Assembly (NCBI GenBank): GCA_019649035.1
Contig: BMAT01005886.1
Location: forward strand, 13,130-60,695
Reading direction: 5' to 3'
Length of the DNA: 47,566 nucleotides
Source of the DNA: Elysia marginata
Taxonomy: Eukaryota; Mollusca; Gastropoda; Plakobranchidae
Shown here: positions 1 to 13,700 of the stretch, one piece after another
Layout: each line of letters begins with the position of its first letter
Numbering within the stretch: the first letter of the stretch is position 1
Made by a program: the position numbers and the translations under genes
The notes under the pieces: generated by a model
Databases searched by the model: none
What the model saw: the letters and a program-made list of their open reading frames with translations, nothing else
Told to the model about the DNA's origin: nothing

Positions 1-31
<31 letters not shown>

Positions 32-1286
32 AATTGATGATGAATGTAGGCTTATAGGCTCCAATGGATACCTCAGCATCAACATGAGCAGCCACACAGA
101 GAAGAAAAAGACAAAAATTGCCACTGGCAGTATAAAATTGTGAAAATTGGGGAATCTGGAGTGACTAAGGTGGACCACATGTGAAAATATTTTCGTCAAG
201 AGTCTTCTGTTCCACATACAGAGAACAGTCACAAGAACAGTCACTGTCACTGTGTCAGCAAAGCAGCAATATTTGGGGATCAGTCATTATAAAGAGATGA
301 ATAAAAATAAAGAAAGATATCTCAGTGGCACATGTGAAGTTGGAGGCAAGGAAGAAAAATGTCTTGATGAGAGGAGTTGGCATTATAAACAGCCTTTAAG
401 AAAATGGATCAGGCAGAGATGGAAAGATTAAAAAAGAATGTTACTATTTTTAGTCTTTTGTTTAATGTAATTTAACTGGGACTTACTTTTTCTAATTCTA
501 TTTATGATTTAATTACTCTTCTTTACATATTTTTTAACAAACAAAGACCCTCTCTATACTTTTGTAGAGAGCAAGGAACAAATTGTGTTGTTATTTACTA
601 AATTGTTACTAATTTTAATCAACAAAATGACCACCTATAACTTTTGCTTTTGTGCCATCTGGTTTTCAGGTCTCACCAAGGCAATTTTTGCTTGCCCTTC
701 TGAACTCCTAATTCAAGCCCTGCTTATGAATTATCTGATCTTTTGACTAGTTATATTTACGGTTGATAACCTGTATATAAAGGCAAGAACTTCCCTTAAA
801 GGTTGTTAAAAACGAATTTATCAATTTCACAAAAATACAGCCTAGGATATGGAAATAAAAGAGATTTTAATATAAAGATAACTGTTAAAAAGCACATGAC
901 TGTTTGAAGTTCAGGAAACAAACATACTTTAACTGAATCACAGAAAAAAAGAAAAAGAACTTGCAAATCAATAGAGATCAAGGTTTTTTCTTGATTCCTC
1001 AAACAGACAAACTGAATGTACCAGCAAACACAGTATTGACAATAATGAAGAACTTTCTATTTCAGTTAAATTGACATTATTTTTCATCATTTGTGTGCCA
1101 GAGGGACATTTTCTTATTTAATAAGACTTGAACATAACTCGATTTTCACTTAAGTTGATGCTATTCCTTATGTCCTTGGAGATCGACTTAAGGCGAGTTG
1201 CTTGTATCCATTGAATGGAACAACAATTGAACTTTTCCCATGCATAGTTCACAAAAGTTATTAAATCGCATAAAAGCCTTTCAAGG
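1..1286. other. 3' flank of NCOA6, no gene seen
   Basis: Opens with an (AG)n tract at 1-23. The remainder is AT-rich with no convincing exon. On the minus strand it would include the 3' UTR of NCOA6. Short open frames here (for example 796-1002) have no recognisable content. Confidence 0.5.
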
Positions 1287-1372
1287 TCATAAGTACAAGC
1301 CCATTCTTTCTAGAAGTTTTATGATATAAATCCTTTCCTTTGCTTTTGCTTGTATTATGTCGAGAGCAGTCC
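1287..1372 (-). CDS. NCOA6 candidate terminal exon (uncertain)
   Basis: An acceptor AAAAAATTAG lies just above 1372. Splicing the previous exon here keeps the frame for about 28 residues (start GTALDIIQAKAKERI) before a stop. The vertebrate C-terminus at this point is a short Lys/Arg-rich tail, so the match is only suggestive. Read-through of the previous donor or an exon outside the window is also possible. The low end is an estimate. Confidence 0.25.
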
Positions 1373-1467
1373 CTAATTTTTTTTTCAATAAATTGATAAA
1401 CCTCCTGAAACAAATTGGTTTTAAAAACCCTCACAAATTGATGTTTACAGGATTCTGCTGTACTTAC

Positions 1468-1743
1468 CTTTAGTACGGACAGAACGCGTAGACCGTTTAC
1501 CACCAGTCCCAGTAGCATCAGAGGCTGCTGTAGCCCCATGGTCACCCGCATGTTTGCTGTGTCCCACTGACTGCCCAGTTGCCGTCACCGTAGAGGATGT
1601 TGCATTGTGGGTTCCAATTGAAGAAACATGGCTATCTCCTGTTGATGGTGTAGTAGCACTTCCTGTCCCTGCCGTTGTCTCTTCCTCAGAAGGCTTGTTC
1701 TTGCTTCTAGTGCGGCCACTCAAGATAGGTGTGTCAAAGTAGG
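1468..1743 (-). CDS. NCOA6: NCOA6 penultimate C-terminal exon
   Basis: The acceptor is a pyrimidine tract plus TTGGTCAG above 1743; the donor is AAAG/GTAAGTA below 1468. With exon B it reads [19 protein letters not shown]. The [13 protein letters not shown] and [12 protein letters not shown] segments resemble the GRRNSRTEEP and RKRSSRPAS segments at the C-terminus of vertebrate NCOA6, which supports the orthology from the far end. If the donor is not used, the frame ends ten codons on at a TAA near 1445. Confidence 0.75.
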
Positions 1744-4700
1744 CTGACCAAGGAGGAGAGTAACGTTTTTTTTTCTCTATTAATTTCCATGTGTAAGAAG
1801 TCTATTGATAATAAGTATTTGTCTTTTCTTTGCTCTGCTTCTTCATCCACTTACAATATCTCATTAAAAATATGGTACCAAATACAATTGATTATCTGCA
1901 AATTATATGTGGATGTTTCAACAGAGCAAATTCCAGTTATTTCATTTTAAAAAAAGGAAAACGGTTTGTTAGGAAAATAAAGAATGCAATCAGTTTTTGT
2001 TTTAAAAAAAAAAACAACAACAGCTAGAAGCTCTTACCTGGTGAACATGTATCCTTTTATCTTGATTTTGAATTGGTTTTTACACTAAAAAAGTTGAATC
2101 CTACATTGTTGTGTGTAATGTGTACTAAAAGTAACAAACTGGAAATCTTGTTTAAGCAAGATGACAGAATAAGACCAGATATAACTATAATAGCCATATT
2201 GCTAGGACTGGACACTAGTTAAAATGTATTATTGCTCTAAAAAAATTTCTTTTTGTTAGAACTTACAAGTATAACATTGAACCAATTTAAGAAGAGGCAA
2301 TTCGCTATAAATGACTTACTTGTCATAGCTTTACCCTATGTTTAAGTATTTGAGTAATCTATCAAAGGTACTCACTCTGGTCAAGAGACTTTTCCGGAAC
2401 ATAGGCATAGAACTGTCTTTTGACTCTTTGCCCCTTTTTCTGGCTGTCATCTTTGCCGTCTGCACTGGGGAACTTTTCTCCAGATGTGATCTGTTTACCC
2501 CCTGATAACTTCATCTTGTCTTTGTCATCCCCAGAATGATCTTCGGACCAGTCTACTTGAGTGTGACGAGCATCCTCGCTGCTGTGATGTCCTGGGACTC
2601 TGTGCGACCTGTTTTCCTTGCTTTGAGCGTCTTTATCAGAACCTGGATAGCTCCTGTGGTGGAGTTTCGTCTCTCTCTGCTGAGTTATTGCAGGTGTGCT
2701 TCCACTGCTGCGGTATGTTCGTCCATCTTTGTCAGCATTAGAGAGTGCAGTTCTGTTAGAACGTCCATCTTTATGGGAAGGAGATGTGGAGTCTCTGCTC
2801 TCATTAGACGAAGAGCAATGAGAGTGGCCATCATCAGACTGAGAAGAAGATGTCATTGACCTGTGGCGCCTGCGCTCCTGGCTCTTTTCCAAATCTGCAG
2901 AAATTTTGGCTGCAGACTCTTTATGCTCTAAACTAGCCTTTTTTATTTCACTCCTTTCTGTGGAATTAAAAACTGCTTTTGTATGAATAACTCCAATTTC
3001 TACAGGGCCAGCATCTTTGGCATTCGTCTTTTCTGTACGATTTACTGTATCTTCTGAAAGCTTTTTACTGTTACATCCTAGGTTTGCATGTTTGAGAGTT
3101 GTTGCCTTTATAGAAGTGCTTCCATCAATATCATGCCACTCCGCCTCTGATGGATTGATTTTTCTTTTTCTGGTGACCCTACTGTGGCTGCTCCCAGGAT
3201 CTGTGAGTTCTGAAGATGTGCTGCTTAATTGCTCTGTCACTGGCACTTTGATTTGGGTACTACTCTGAACTGCTACCATTTTACCCTGCAGCGTCATATT
3301 TTGTTCAAGTTTGCTGATATCAGACGCCGTCAGGGGAATTATGGGTGGCTTCTGGGTAGCACTAGCAGAACCCTTTTCTGAAGTCTTTGAATGATGGCCT
3401 GAAATGTTGAGGCTGCCCTGAGATGAAGGCTCATTTTGCTTTAAAGCTGAGGCTAGAGTTTCAAGAATAGGCTCCTTTACCGGGGAGCTAGATATGGAGG
3501 GTTCTCCTCCAGTGACACTCTGACTAGGACATGTGTCACCATTACCCACAACTGTTGTGATTGTAGATGTGGAATTGGCGGAAATATTGTGAGAGCTAGA
3601 ACATGCGACTATTGGCAGTTGTGGCTTTGTCATTCCTACTGTTGAAGAGGAATTTGGCATAGGAATATCAAGGCTAGACGAATTTCCCTTGACTGGTGTA
3701 ACAGTTGCTGGAACTGAAACTGGGGCTGACCAACTTGAAGAATATGGAATTGCTGAGGTAGGCACTGTCTTTACTCCAGGTAAGGTATTTCTCTCTTGAG
3801 TTTTAGAGATAATTTTTTCACTGTTGCTGATGGTTGTTGTTTTGGAGGTGGGAGTACTAGTAAGCAACTGCAATTTTACAAATTTAGAGTTATCTGATAC
3901 AGGAGATTGTTGTGTAACAGAGGAATGCTGTTTGCTGCCATTTTCAGGTAAGGTTTTGTTACAGGATTCTACAGACTTGTCCACAGATTGATTATTATCT
4001 AAATTGACTGCGTCTCCGAGAATGCTTTGCAAAGGAGGTGAACTATCACATGTGTTTGTTTGATCGTCATTAGAATCAAATTTTCTTTGATACTCCATGC
4101 TAGCAGTTTTGGGGCCCAATGAAGAAAGTGTTGTTGCAGTCCGATGAACTGGCAGCGATTCAGCCGACACCGTGTCAAAAATATTCCTGTTCAGCTGGTA
4201 GCTGTGGGTAGTTGTCTTCAGAGAGACAGAGGTGTCAGAAGTAACAGCTTGAGCTTTGGTCAGTTTTGGAGGGTCACTGGCACCCTGATCTTGGGAAGAC
4301 TGGGCAGAACTTCTGGCCTGGATTTGAGATGGATCTATCTGCCTGTCTAATAGTGGTGATGGGTTAGAACTAACTACAGGGCTCAAAATGGGCAGCTTTG
4401 AAGCTGGAGTTGGGGCAGCAGAGATCTCTGTGCTGTCTTTTGGATTCTCAAGACAGATCCTGGTCGTTAAAGAGCTGGTGCCTGAGGGCTTTGAACAAGG
4501 CACAAGCTGGGATTGGTTTATTATAGCGGGCAGTGTAGGTTTACCAGCTGCTTCCTCATGGTGAGGTGAGATTTCTGTTGTTGCCAAGCTGATTAGCGGG
4601 GGCTGACTAGAAATGCTGGGCATATTTGAGGGGAGGGTGGGTGTTAAAGGAGGTTCCTGGCCTCTCTGAAGGATAGGCATCAAAGGGGAGGATGCATTGG

Positions 4701-7700
4701 AATGAACAATAGTAGACGCACTTGAAGAACTGCTTGAAGAGAAGGCGAATCTGTGAGAATCTGAGCCATCAGTGCGCTTGTTGGAATGATTAGTGTGAGT
4801 TTCATCTGCAACATATTGATTTGACAACCTAGACTCTTTCTTTTCCACATGAGAGTGTTTGTTATAAACTGGATATTGTAAATTACCCTTTTCTGGGATA
4901 TCTGTTAGAGAATCTAATTTAGAATCAATTAAGGAATGATGCACAACTTCATTACTATTTGAGGAGTTTAGATTTATCTGAATGTCATGATTACGCTGCA
5001 CAACATTTGCTAAATGATCTTTAGCCTTGAAAGGAGGGTAGCTCTGTGATAACATTCTATTTGAAAAAGCTTGTGAGTCTCTAAGAAGAGTAGGGGAAGA
5101 TTGGAAGTTTATGCTAGACAGAGGATCACCTTGAGCTACTAAGTCTTCCCTCATATTGAGACTGGAAAGGGTTGGCATGTGACCAATAACACCGCTTGTT
5201 CCTCTGACACTGACTGAATCTGCTCCAGAAGCTAAAGGTATCTGAAGGCCAGACAGCCCTGCAAGGTCAAGCCCTCCAGATAAAAGGCGGTGTTGGTCAT
5301 TAGGTATAAGGCGAGGTATGCTGGCACCTGGGGAGCGCGCACCACTGTGATTGGCCATCCGTGCTGGGAGGTGTGGACCACCGGTGCTTGACAAGATTGC
5401 AGGCCCAGCTTTAGACAAGGCACCGACACTTGATGAAACTGGAGATTTGCTGTTGTAGGCGCGAGACTGCGGTACAGACAGTGACATGCCCATCTCAGAT
5501 GCAGGAAGTGGCTTGACAAGTCTCTGAACTGACTCTGTCAACCGCCGCGGTAGGGGGAGCCCTGAGGCATAGATGTGGTTCAGCATATTGACATTGACAG
5601 GCGAGGACCGTTTGGAGTAAATGGAAGTTATGTTGGCTCCTTTGCCTTCGGCAGAGTTTCCACCTGCAGCCACAACTGCTGTACCATTGCCCATCATCTT
5701 CATCTGCATTTCCTCCAAGTCTAGATAAAGCTGCTCAGAGTGCCCTTCAAGCCTATTAGGCAATGACAGTTCGCTCTGAGACTTGTCTATTACCTCTACT
5801 CCTTTCATTTCGTGGAGTCCTGATGGAGACAAAGATGATTCCTTTTGATCTTCAAGGTGGTGGTTAATTCGATTCAACTTGTCTATAACAGCCTCCTTTA
5901 CTTGATGCTCCTCTTTTAAAAGGTCTGCAATGTTAAATGAATAGGACAAAAAGAAAAAAATGTTATGTTACTATGTCATATGAATTTAGCTTTTACAACA
6001 AACAAAAAAAAGAGTTGCCATTGAAGAAGTCATTCTCATAAACAAAGTAAAATCTTGATAAAGGCCACAAAAGGTACTTACCGACTTCTGCGATAAGAAA
6101 AAAAACAACAAGGGACTGGCGTCCACTCTAAGCAAATATTTCCAAAAGTTGGTGATCTTAAGCAGTTTAATGACCTAGTAATTTTCTCACACACACAATA
6201 GACACCTTTTTTTTTTTTAATCTTTTGGGAGCGGACAAAAACTTTGAATTAAGAGAATTGAATTATACATTGAGAATGAAGTTTATTTTATTCGGACAAT
6301 TTTCTGCTCTTTCATTAATACTATAACCTCCCTTTTCTCACTTAACAGCTTACATCCATAAAACACAATGATTCTGTGGGCTGACAACCCTGTGTCTGCT
6401 CTGCGCACTTCTTTACCTCAGTAACAATTTGTAGATTAGATCTAAATCCAGTCAGAATCGGAATTTAGGTTTCAATAGGAACACATAAGTCAATGAGATG
6501 GAATCAGTATAGATCTAAATATAGAGCGCTAAAAAATAAATTAGTACATAGTAGATCTTTGAATGATATAAATACAAAAAGTGTCCAGATTTTTGTTTAA
6601 CGTTGACCTTTGCTGCACAAGCTAAACTTGAACAATGACAATTAGAACTCATCTGCACTGTGATTTCATCAAAACCCTAATTTCTGCGGTTATTAATTCT
6701 GATACAAGTGCAAAACAGTGTCTCACAGTGGATAGGTATTCGAATTTGTTGACAAATACTAAGATAAAGGAATTTACAAACGAATCAGATAGGAATACGT
6801 CAAAATCATATTGATTATGATATTTCACATTAAATGATGTTTAAACTATTAAAGCTAAAATCTCAATCTTTTTTCTATGTTTCTATTGCCAGTTTGCAAT
6901 TCCATGGTATGTGGATAATATATCACACAAAGCGGTTTAACAGGGGATTGGATAGAAAATTTTTGGATTACCTTTTAAAATATACTGGACACATGAAAAG
7001 TAAATATTAAAATGTTTATCTTCAAATATTTGTTAAAATAAAAAAAGATAGAAAAACTCAAGGAAAGTTTTTAAGGTACATAGAAATTGGTAAATTCGAT
7101 AGTACTATGCATTAGAAAGAGGCTTTGTTTACTAATGCAAAATTGCAAGGTTTCTTGAACCACTTTCAATCCATGAAAAACACTACTAAAGAGAAGTTAA
7201 TAGTATGTACAGTAGGGCCCAAACGCTAGCAAAAATGATAGTATTATAATGGTCTGGTTAGCGAAAAGGGTAAAAAACCAGGCATGCCACTCACATTTTT
7301 TTTTAAATAACTGAAAATCCTGGAGCTATGTTCTCGCCTAAATAAACCTACAGAAAAAGTGCCATTTAGGGACACTGAAATGCTCTTATTCATTGGATCA
7401 ATCTTGTACAAATTTGTATGTTGGTTAGTTTCGCCGCTTCTTAAAAAAAAATGAATATAAGTTATAACTGAAAAATGGCATCCCTGAAAAATGAGTGAAT
7501 TTTTCTGATCCACATATGTTACAAACTACACAAAAAAAAAAAAAAACAATTATAAAAAACACAGCACCTTTACTATTTATGCCTCCTGACTTCGGCGACA
7601 ACTTTATCTTTTTAGCATGCAGCTCACTCATCGCTGCCATCATTGAATTAAAACTTCCCTGAGGTGTAGGCCCATTCAATTTAGGACTTGTTCTATTTTC

Positions 7701-10700
7701 CTGCAAGAGAAATGATGAAGAAAAAAGGTTAGAGCTTTTATTTCAAGTTCTACGTTCTCTTCTTAATTAAAAACCTCCATTTATTTTATAAGTCAACTAT
7801 CTTCTTTTAACTTTAGCCTCTACCTAGTAAAACATAGTAAGTGTAAACCTTGTCGACAATTTAAATTCACACGAAAAAAAAAAACTTAACAATGACTGGT
7901 GGTACTTGTACATGAGTAATGCCAAATGTGAGATCCATAAATATCTATAAGTATAACTATAAGAGAGATCAATGTACATTACAAAAGAAGGATTTATTAA
8001 GTTGGTTTGAATTTCGCTATTTATCAAAATTTCAAATTATCCAGGTTTGAATCATTTTAAGTACACTGAACATCAGCTGATCTTAGACTCTAGTCTTAGA
8101 GACTTAACTAAGCAATTGTTTTAATTCTTAGAGAACTTCTCATTCTTCATTCTTGGAGAACAAGCAATGAATCTATCTAAATAGCACTTGGAACTGATGG
8201 TGGCTAACCCCGCAAGGGGCTGGAACTAATTACAGAAACCGGAAAATTTTGCCAGCTAAGCCATGTTGCATTAAGATCATAAAATGCCCATAAAGACTAA
8301 AGACTGTTTGTCTCATGCTCAAGGGTGAATGAGCTGGAAGTCTGAAATTCCTTTTTTTTTAAGAAACGCTAATTTAAAAATAAAAGTTTATTTACTTTTT
8401 GAAGTTTTCTTCTATATTTTAAATCAACAAAAATTACATATTTCCACAAAATATTCATTATATTGATAATTTTATGAAACGTTGAAAAAAAATGTCTTGT
8501 TCAAAGCAGTAGAAACTGTGTTATCCGAATTATTCACCCTAGATTGAGACCTTTGAAATAAAATTTGAAAATGAAAGTTGATTGTTTCTACTTTGAAACT
8601 GAAAATTCAAAGATGATTAAATTTTTCCATGATACAAAAATTACAATGATCTATATCAAAGCAGTCAGTGCCTATTGGAAATTCCTTGGCTTGATAAGCA
8701 TTCAATAAAAACTTGACCTATTTCATTATCTTAATATGTCACTGTGACAAAAGGTCGTTTTGCGTTACAAAAGACAACTTTTGGTGCAGAATTATTTTAT
8801 TCAGTGAACATTTCTTGATTTCATATTAATTTTGAAAAGGTCCCATATAATTCTAATAGTAACGTTCTAGCAGAAAGCAGTGGATTTATTGATGTTAAAA
8901 CTAAAGTATTATAGAATAGATAGTCTGCAGACTTGGATAATCAGTACAAAGTTCCCATTTTTTTAAATTTATGTCAGAATCCTCCGTGACTCAAAAAGTG
9001 ACTTTTTTTATGTCAGAATCACTCGCGACATAATCAATGAGTTCTGTGCTCTCAATATTGTGTTCAGTAAAATGTATTTGTGTTCAAAATGTTGCTTTCA
9101 GCCCATTACATGTTTCAAGCAAGATTATTTGACACAGTTTTAGTTCTGCAACATTTTATTTAACCTCAAAGCCTGACATGACATCACTTGCGACACGTCA
9201 CACGACCTTTTGTCACAGGCATATATATTGAAAGTTATGATTTTATTTGTAAACTTTAATTTAGTTTAAACCTACAAAGAAAGACAGGAAAATAATGGTG
9301 CAAAAATCTGGAAAGCCAGAAAAAAATTTGATCGAGCTTGCAAACACATGATTACTGGTTTGCGGATTTCATACACATTACACTTTCATCAACTGATACC
9401 AACTTAATTATCGATTGAAGATAAAATCTTACTCAGTAGAAACCAATTAAAATATCTTTATAACCTAACTTACTAAACTACATAGATACCTGAGGTGTAT
9501 GTCTAATCATCTTCATGTCATTACAGTGCGCATACTTCTAGTCTTTTTAAAAAAATTACTTTAATTTTTTTCCATGTTTAAAAATGTTGTAGAGCCTAAT
9601 AAAAACAATATTTGGAATTTCCCATCAACCTTTTGTACATCACTTATTGTGCTTTTTTTTAAATTTATCTTTTAAGGGAATGAAACAATTATAAATAGCT
9701 TTCTATATCATCCGCAAGAAACTTTGTTTTGAGGTTTTATCTACTTTGCTGGGTTAGTTTAAAAAGAACTTCAGCTTTTGTTGAAGTCTCTTGACCAAGG
9801 ACATTGCACACAGCTATATCATTCAGAAATTTTGCGATGAACTTTTAATGATAAATCTGTTGACATGAGAAACAGAAATCAACACATTTTGAGAAAACTT
9901 GACAATTAAAACAAATTTGAAAATTAGGAAATTGCTTTATATTGCAGAACCCCTATAACGCAAACGTTGTACTTGCAATAAGATTTTAGTGGGTTGTTTT
10001 TTTTAATTTTTGTCAAGTTTTGCAAATGACACACACTACTCTACACAAATCTGTGGCATAAACATGAAACATGTCAACAAAAACTGAAATCTTACCATAA
10101 CATTGCTTGTCATGGGGCCATTTTCTTTGACTTTGCTGCCATGTTGCGAGTGGTGACCAGCTCCTGCCTTTTCTGACAACCACTTGGAGGTCAATGATAC
10201 TTGCTCCACGGCCATCAACCCAGCTTGCTTTTCCATAGACTTGCAATGAGCATCATAAAACTGAGAAATATTCGACCCTGATGATTCAACCGAAGAAATA
10301 GGTTCAACAACAGACTTCTTTACTACACCTCTATTGGAAGACAGCTTCCCACCACTATCAATACTCGGATTTATCATGTAACCTACAGTGATTGAGCTGC
10401 TCACAGTAACTAAAGGTGAGTCAGTTTTACAATCCACCAGTTTATGGGAAAGGGATCCTTTTGTGGTGCTCTCTTCTGCTTCACTGGCAGGGTGACCAGT
10501 CCTAAATTCTCCATCTCCTGGCTCTGAGGGTGTGTCATCTGATCTCTCGGATGAGCTGCCTACACCAGAGTCATGGTTCTCAATTTTGACCCTAGAGTGC
10601 TCAATAAGAGCTGCAGCTGCCGACTGCTCTGGACCTGAATCAGTAACTAGACCAGTATGATCTGAATTTTCATCACCTTCCAACAAAATTTTTGCCTCTG

Positions 10701-13700
10701 GTGGGCTCTCAGTGCTGCTGACAGAGTCTAAATGTTTCTCTGGTACAGAATTGAGCAAAGATGGAGAAGTTGCCAGAGTAGAGGACGACAACTTAATGTC
10801 TCTGTTTGGTTTTGCTGCCTGCCTGTGGTGAGTGAAAGATGCATGGTCGATAACAGGTTTGCTTTGCTCTGCTGTTGTCATAGGGGATGACAGCCTTGTT
10901 TGTGCTGATGGAATATCCAATGAAACAGACAATGATAATGACGAATGTGATGCTGAAAATGGAGAAGTCTTTACCTGGTTTCTTTGATCATCTATCTGAT
11001 GCATTAAAGGGGCATGCACATTCGACGAATAGGAACCAACTCTCAAATTAGAATAGATCACAGAGTCTGATGAGGAAGAACTTACTCCTGTTGCATGTAA
11101 CAAACTCCCCTCTGATGATGTCGGTCTCATTTGGCTCTTAACACTGTCACTTGTCAAAGGTCCATTTGAGAGCCCATGACCAACAGTTTTACTTATTGCT
11201 TCCAACGAACAGCTATCTTTTGACTGCATTAGTTGTGAATCTGCACTTGATGTAATGGAAGTTGAATTTTGAGTGCTTGGACATAAAAGAGAGGAGTTTG
11301 TTTGGATGTCAGGTTGAGTGAGGCTCCTTTTTATGCTTAGGGTAGTCTCACTTGAATTCATAGACGAGGCAGCAGCAGTAGTTTTACTGGTTATAGAAAC
11401 AAGATTTAAGGTAGAAGAACTAACATGTTGTGCAGCATGGACATTTTCCAACAATGCAGATGATGATTGAGGCACACGTTTCTGAGCAATATCCTCCAAC
11501 TCTATAGCCTTTCGAGCCAGAATTTGGGTAGCAGAATAAGCACTTTTCTGAGTCAACCCAGGGTCCTTAAGCCCAAGCAAACTAGAATCTACAATTGAGT
11601 CTCTAGGCTCTAATTGGCCAGTGTAAGGATTGATGATTTTCCCTACAGCCATTTCAGGTGAGAAGACATCAGCCTGCTGCTGTGACAATTGGCGGTTTGG
11701 TTCAAAAAGTGAATGGTTAGTCCTGGCAGCTATTGCACTTTTATTGAAATCTGACGGAATTTTACTTGAAGATAACCCACCTCTCTGGCTGTCCTTCAAA
11801 GGATAACTCTGAGCTACAGATACACTTGATTTATTGCCACCAAATGAAGTCAAAGTAGCTGATGCATCAAGGATTGTAGTAAAGGGTTTATGGGTATCAG
11901 CTGTTGTAACAGTTTGCGCCAAACTAACAGGATTACTATTTGAATCTACAGTAGGGTGTACCACAGAAGATGGCTGGAAATTAGCTTGGCTTGAGGCCAA
12001 CTCATGTGATGAAGGTTTTGGCGGTGTTGGTTTTAATTTCCTCTTACGCTTTTTCTTGGGAGATGAATCTAAATTACTCTGTTCTCCCATAGCTAAAGGC
12101 TTGTTGGGATTGCCGCTTGCCATACCTGCTGCGGCAAAAGACGGATCGGTCTGCAACAAGTTGACCAACATGGGACTGGAAGCATTTCCTGGCTTGTTTG
12201 CCCTTGGAGATGCAACACTGCTGGAGCCATGAGGATATGGTGGAGGAGGGGGCAAATCCACAAAATAGTTTGAAGAGGATGAAGAAGATGGGGAAACAGC
12301 TATTGAAGAAGTGAAGTTGGAGTTATTCAGCCCTGAGGGACGAACAGGGTGGCCAGGTTGGTTGAAGTTATTCAATCCAGAGACCACACCATGTTGGTTC
12401 CCTCCAGGAAGAGCAGAAATTTGGTGAACGGGTGTTGGCTGCATTGCAGAAGGATTTATGCTATTTGTTTGTTGCTTCAACTGAGTTGAACTTGCAGTGG
12501 GCAAAGCACTATCAATACCAACCATGCTCTGCCCCTCAGAGAAGTGGGGTCGTGGAACTGGAGGTTGGAAAGCCCCAGTGGTCTTGAAGGGAAAGTTTTT
12601 TGCCACTTGAGATCCTTGGAGATGAGCAGCAGCCACCCCAACATTGGTAATGTTGTTAGGCCTGTATGAATGTGCTTTTAGACCAATATTGTTGGTGACT
12701 GAGTTTGAGACAGTAGGAATGTCCTGACCCATGCCAAGCCTTGGAGATGGGGAAACTGCACCCACTGCTCCCATGAGAGAGCCAATGAGGGCAGCATTTT
12801 GGCGCAAATGAGGACCCTGCCTCAAATAGTCAACAATGTTCTTCCTGGTCACCTCATCACTGCTTGGTCCAGGGGAAGAGGCCAGATTATCCAGTGAGAC
12901 AGCAGCTTCAGTTGGAGGAGGATTTGATAATTGCTGTTGCAATGCATCCCCTGTAGAACTGCTTGGAGGAATCTGGGGAGCTGGTGATGAGTTAAGGATA
13001 ACTTCCCTGTGTTCATTGTTGCTACCCAAGAAGGTAAGTGCAATTTGAGAATCTCCTTGCAGTTGAACAGAATAGACACCAAGTTGCTGAAGAGCCTCGC
13101 TTCCATTTTGTGCAAGCTGTCTTAGTCTCTCTGCTGCCTCTCTTGGGATGCTTACTGTCACTTTGACACTGTTCCAAGGTTCAACCTTTTTCACGAGCAA
13201 TTTTTGTGAATCTGAAAGCAAAGAAAAAGAGATGACAGAATCAGTTGATAGTTAAATATGCATATATACTTTTATTTCACAATTGTTTCTATTTTTTTTC
13301 CTGAACTTATCCTTATGACATATGACATGCTTTAATTGAAGTGTACACAAAAGGTATAACAGAATTAATATATTAGGATTTAAAAAATTCCTTACTGCTT
13401 TTAACTCATTCCATCAAGATCAGTTAGGCCAAACTTAAAATTTTAAAAATTTTCATGTGAGTTCTTGTAGGCCTTGCTGTGCCTGCGTGTCCCGAAATTT
13501 ACAGCAAAATAGGGGTGCAAAGGGAAGATGAAACGAAAAGTTGATGAATCTTGAAACCTGTAATGTGCCCAATTTACGCAATGACATGGCATGCTCATCT
13601 TAAAATGAATAAATTAATGGTACAATAATACATCTAGCCTCATTTTTTGATGCATGTTAATTTTCTTTTAAATTCAAGTTGAGTTTTAACCATTTATCCA

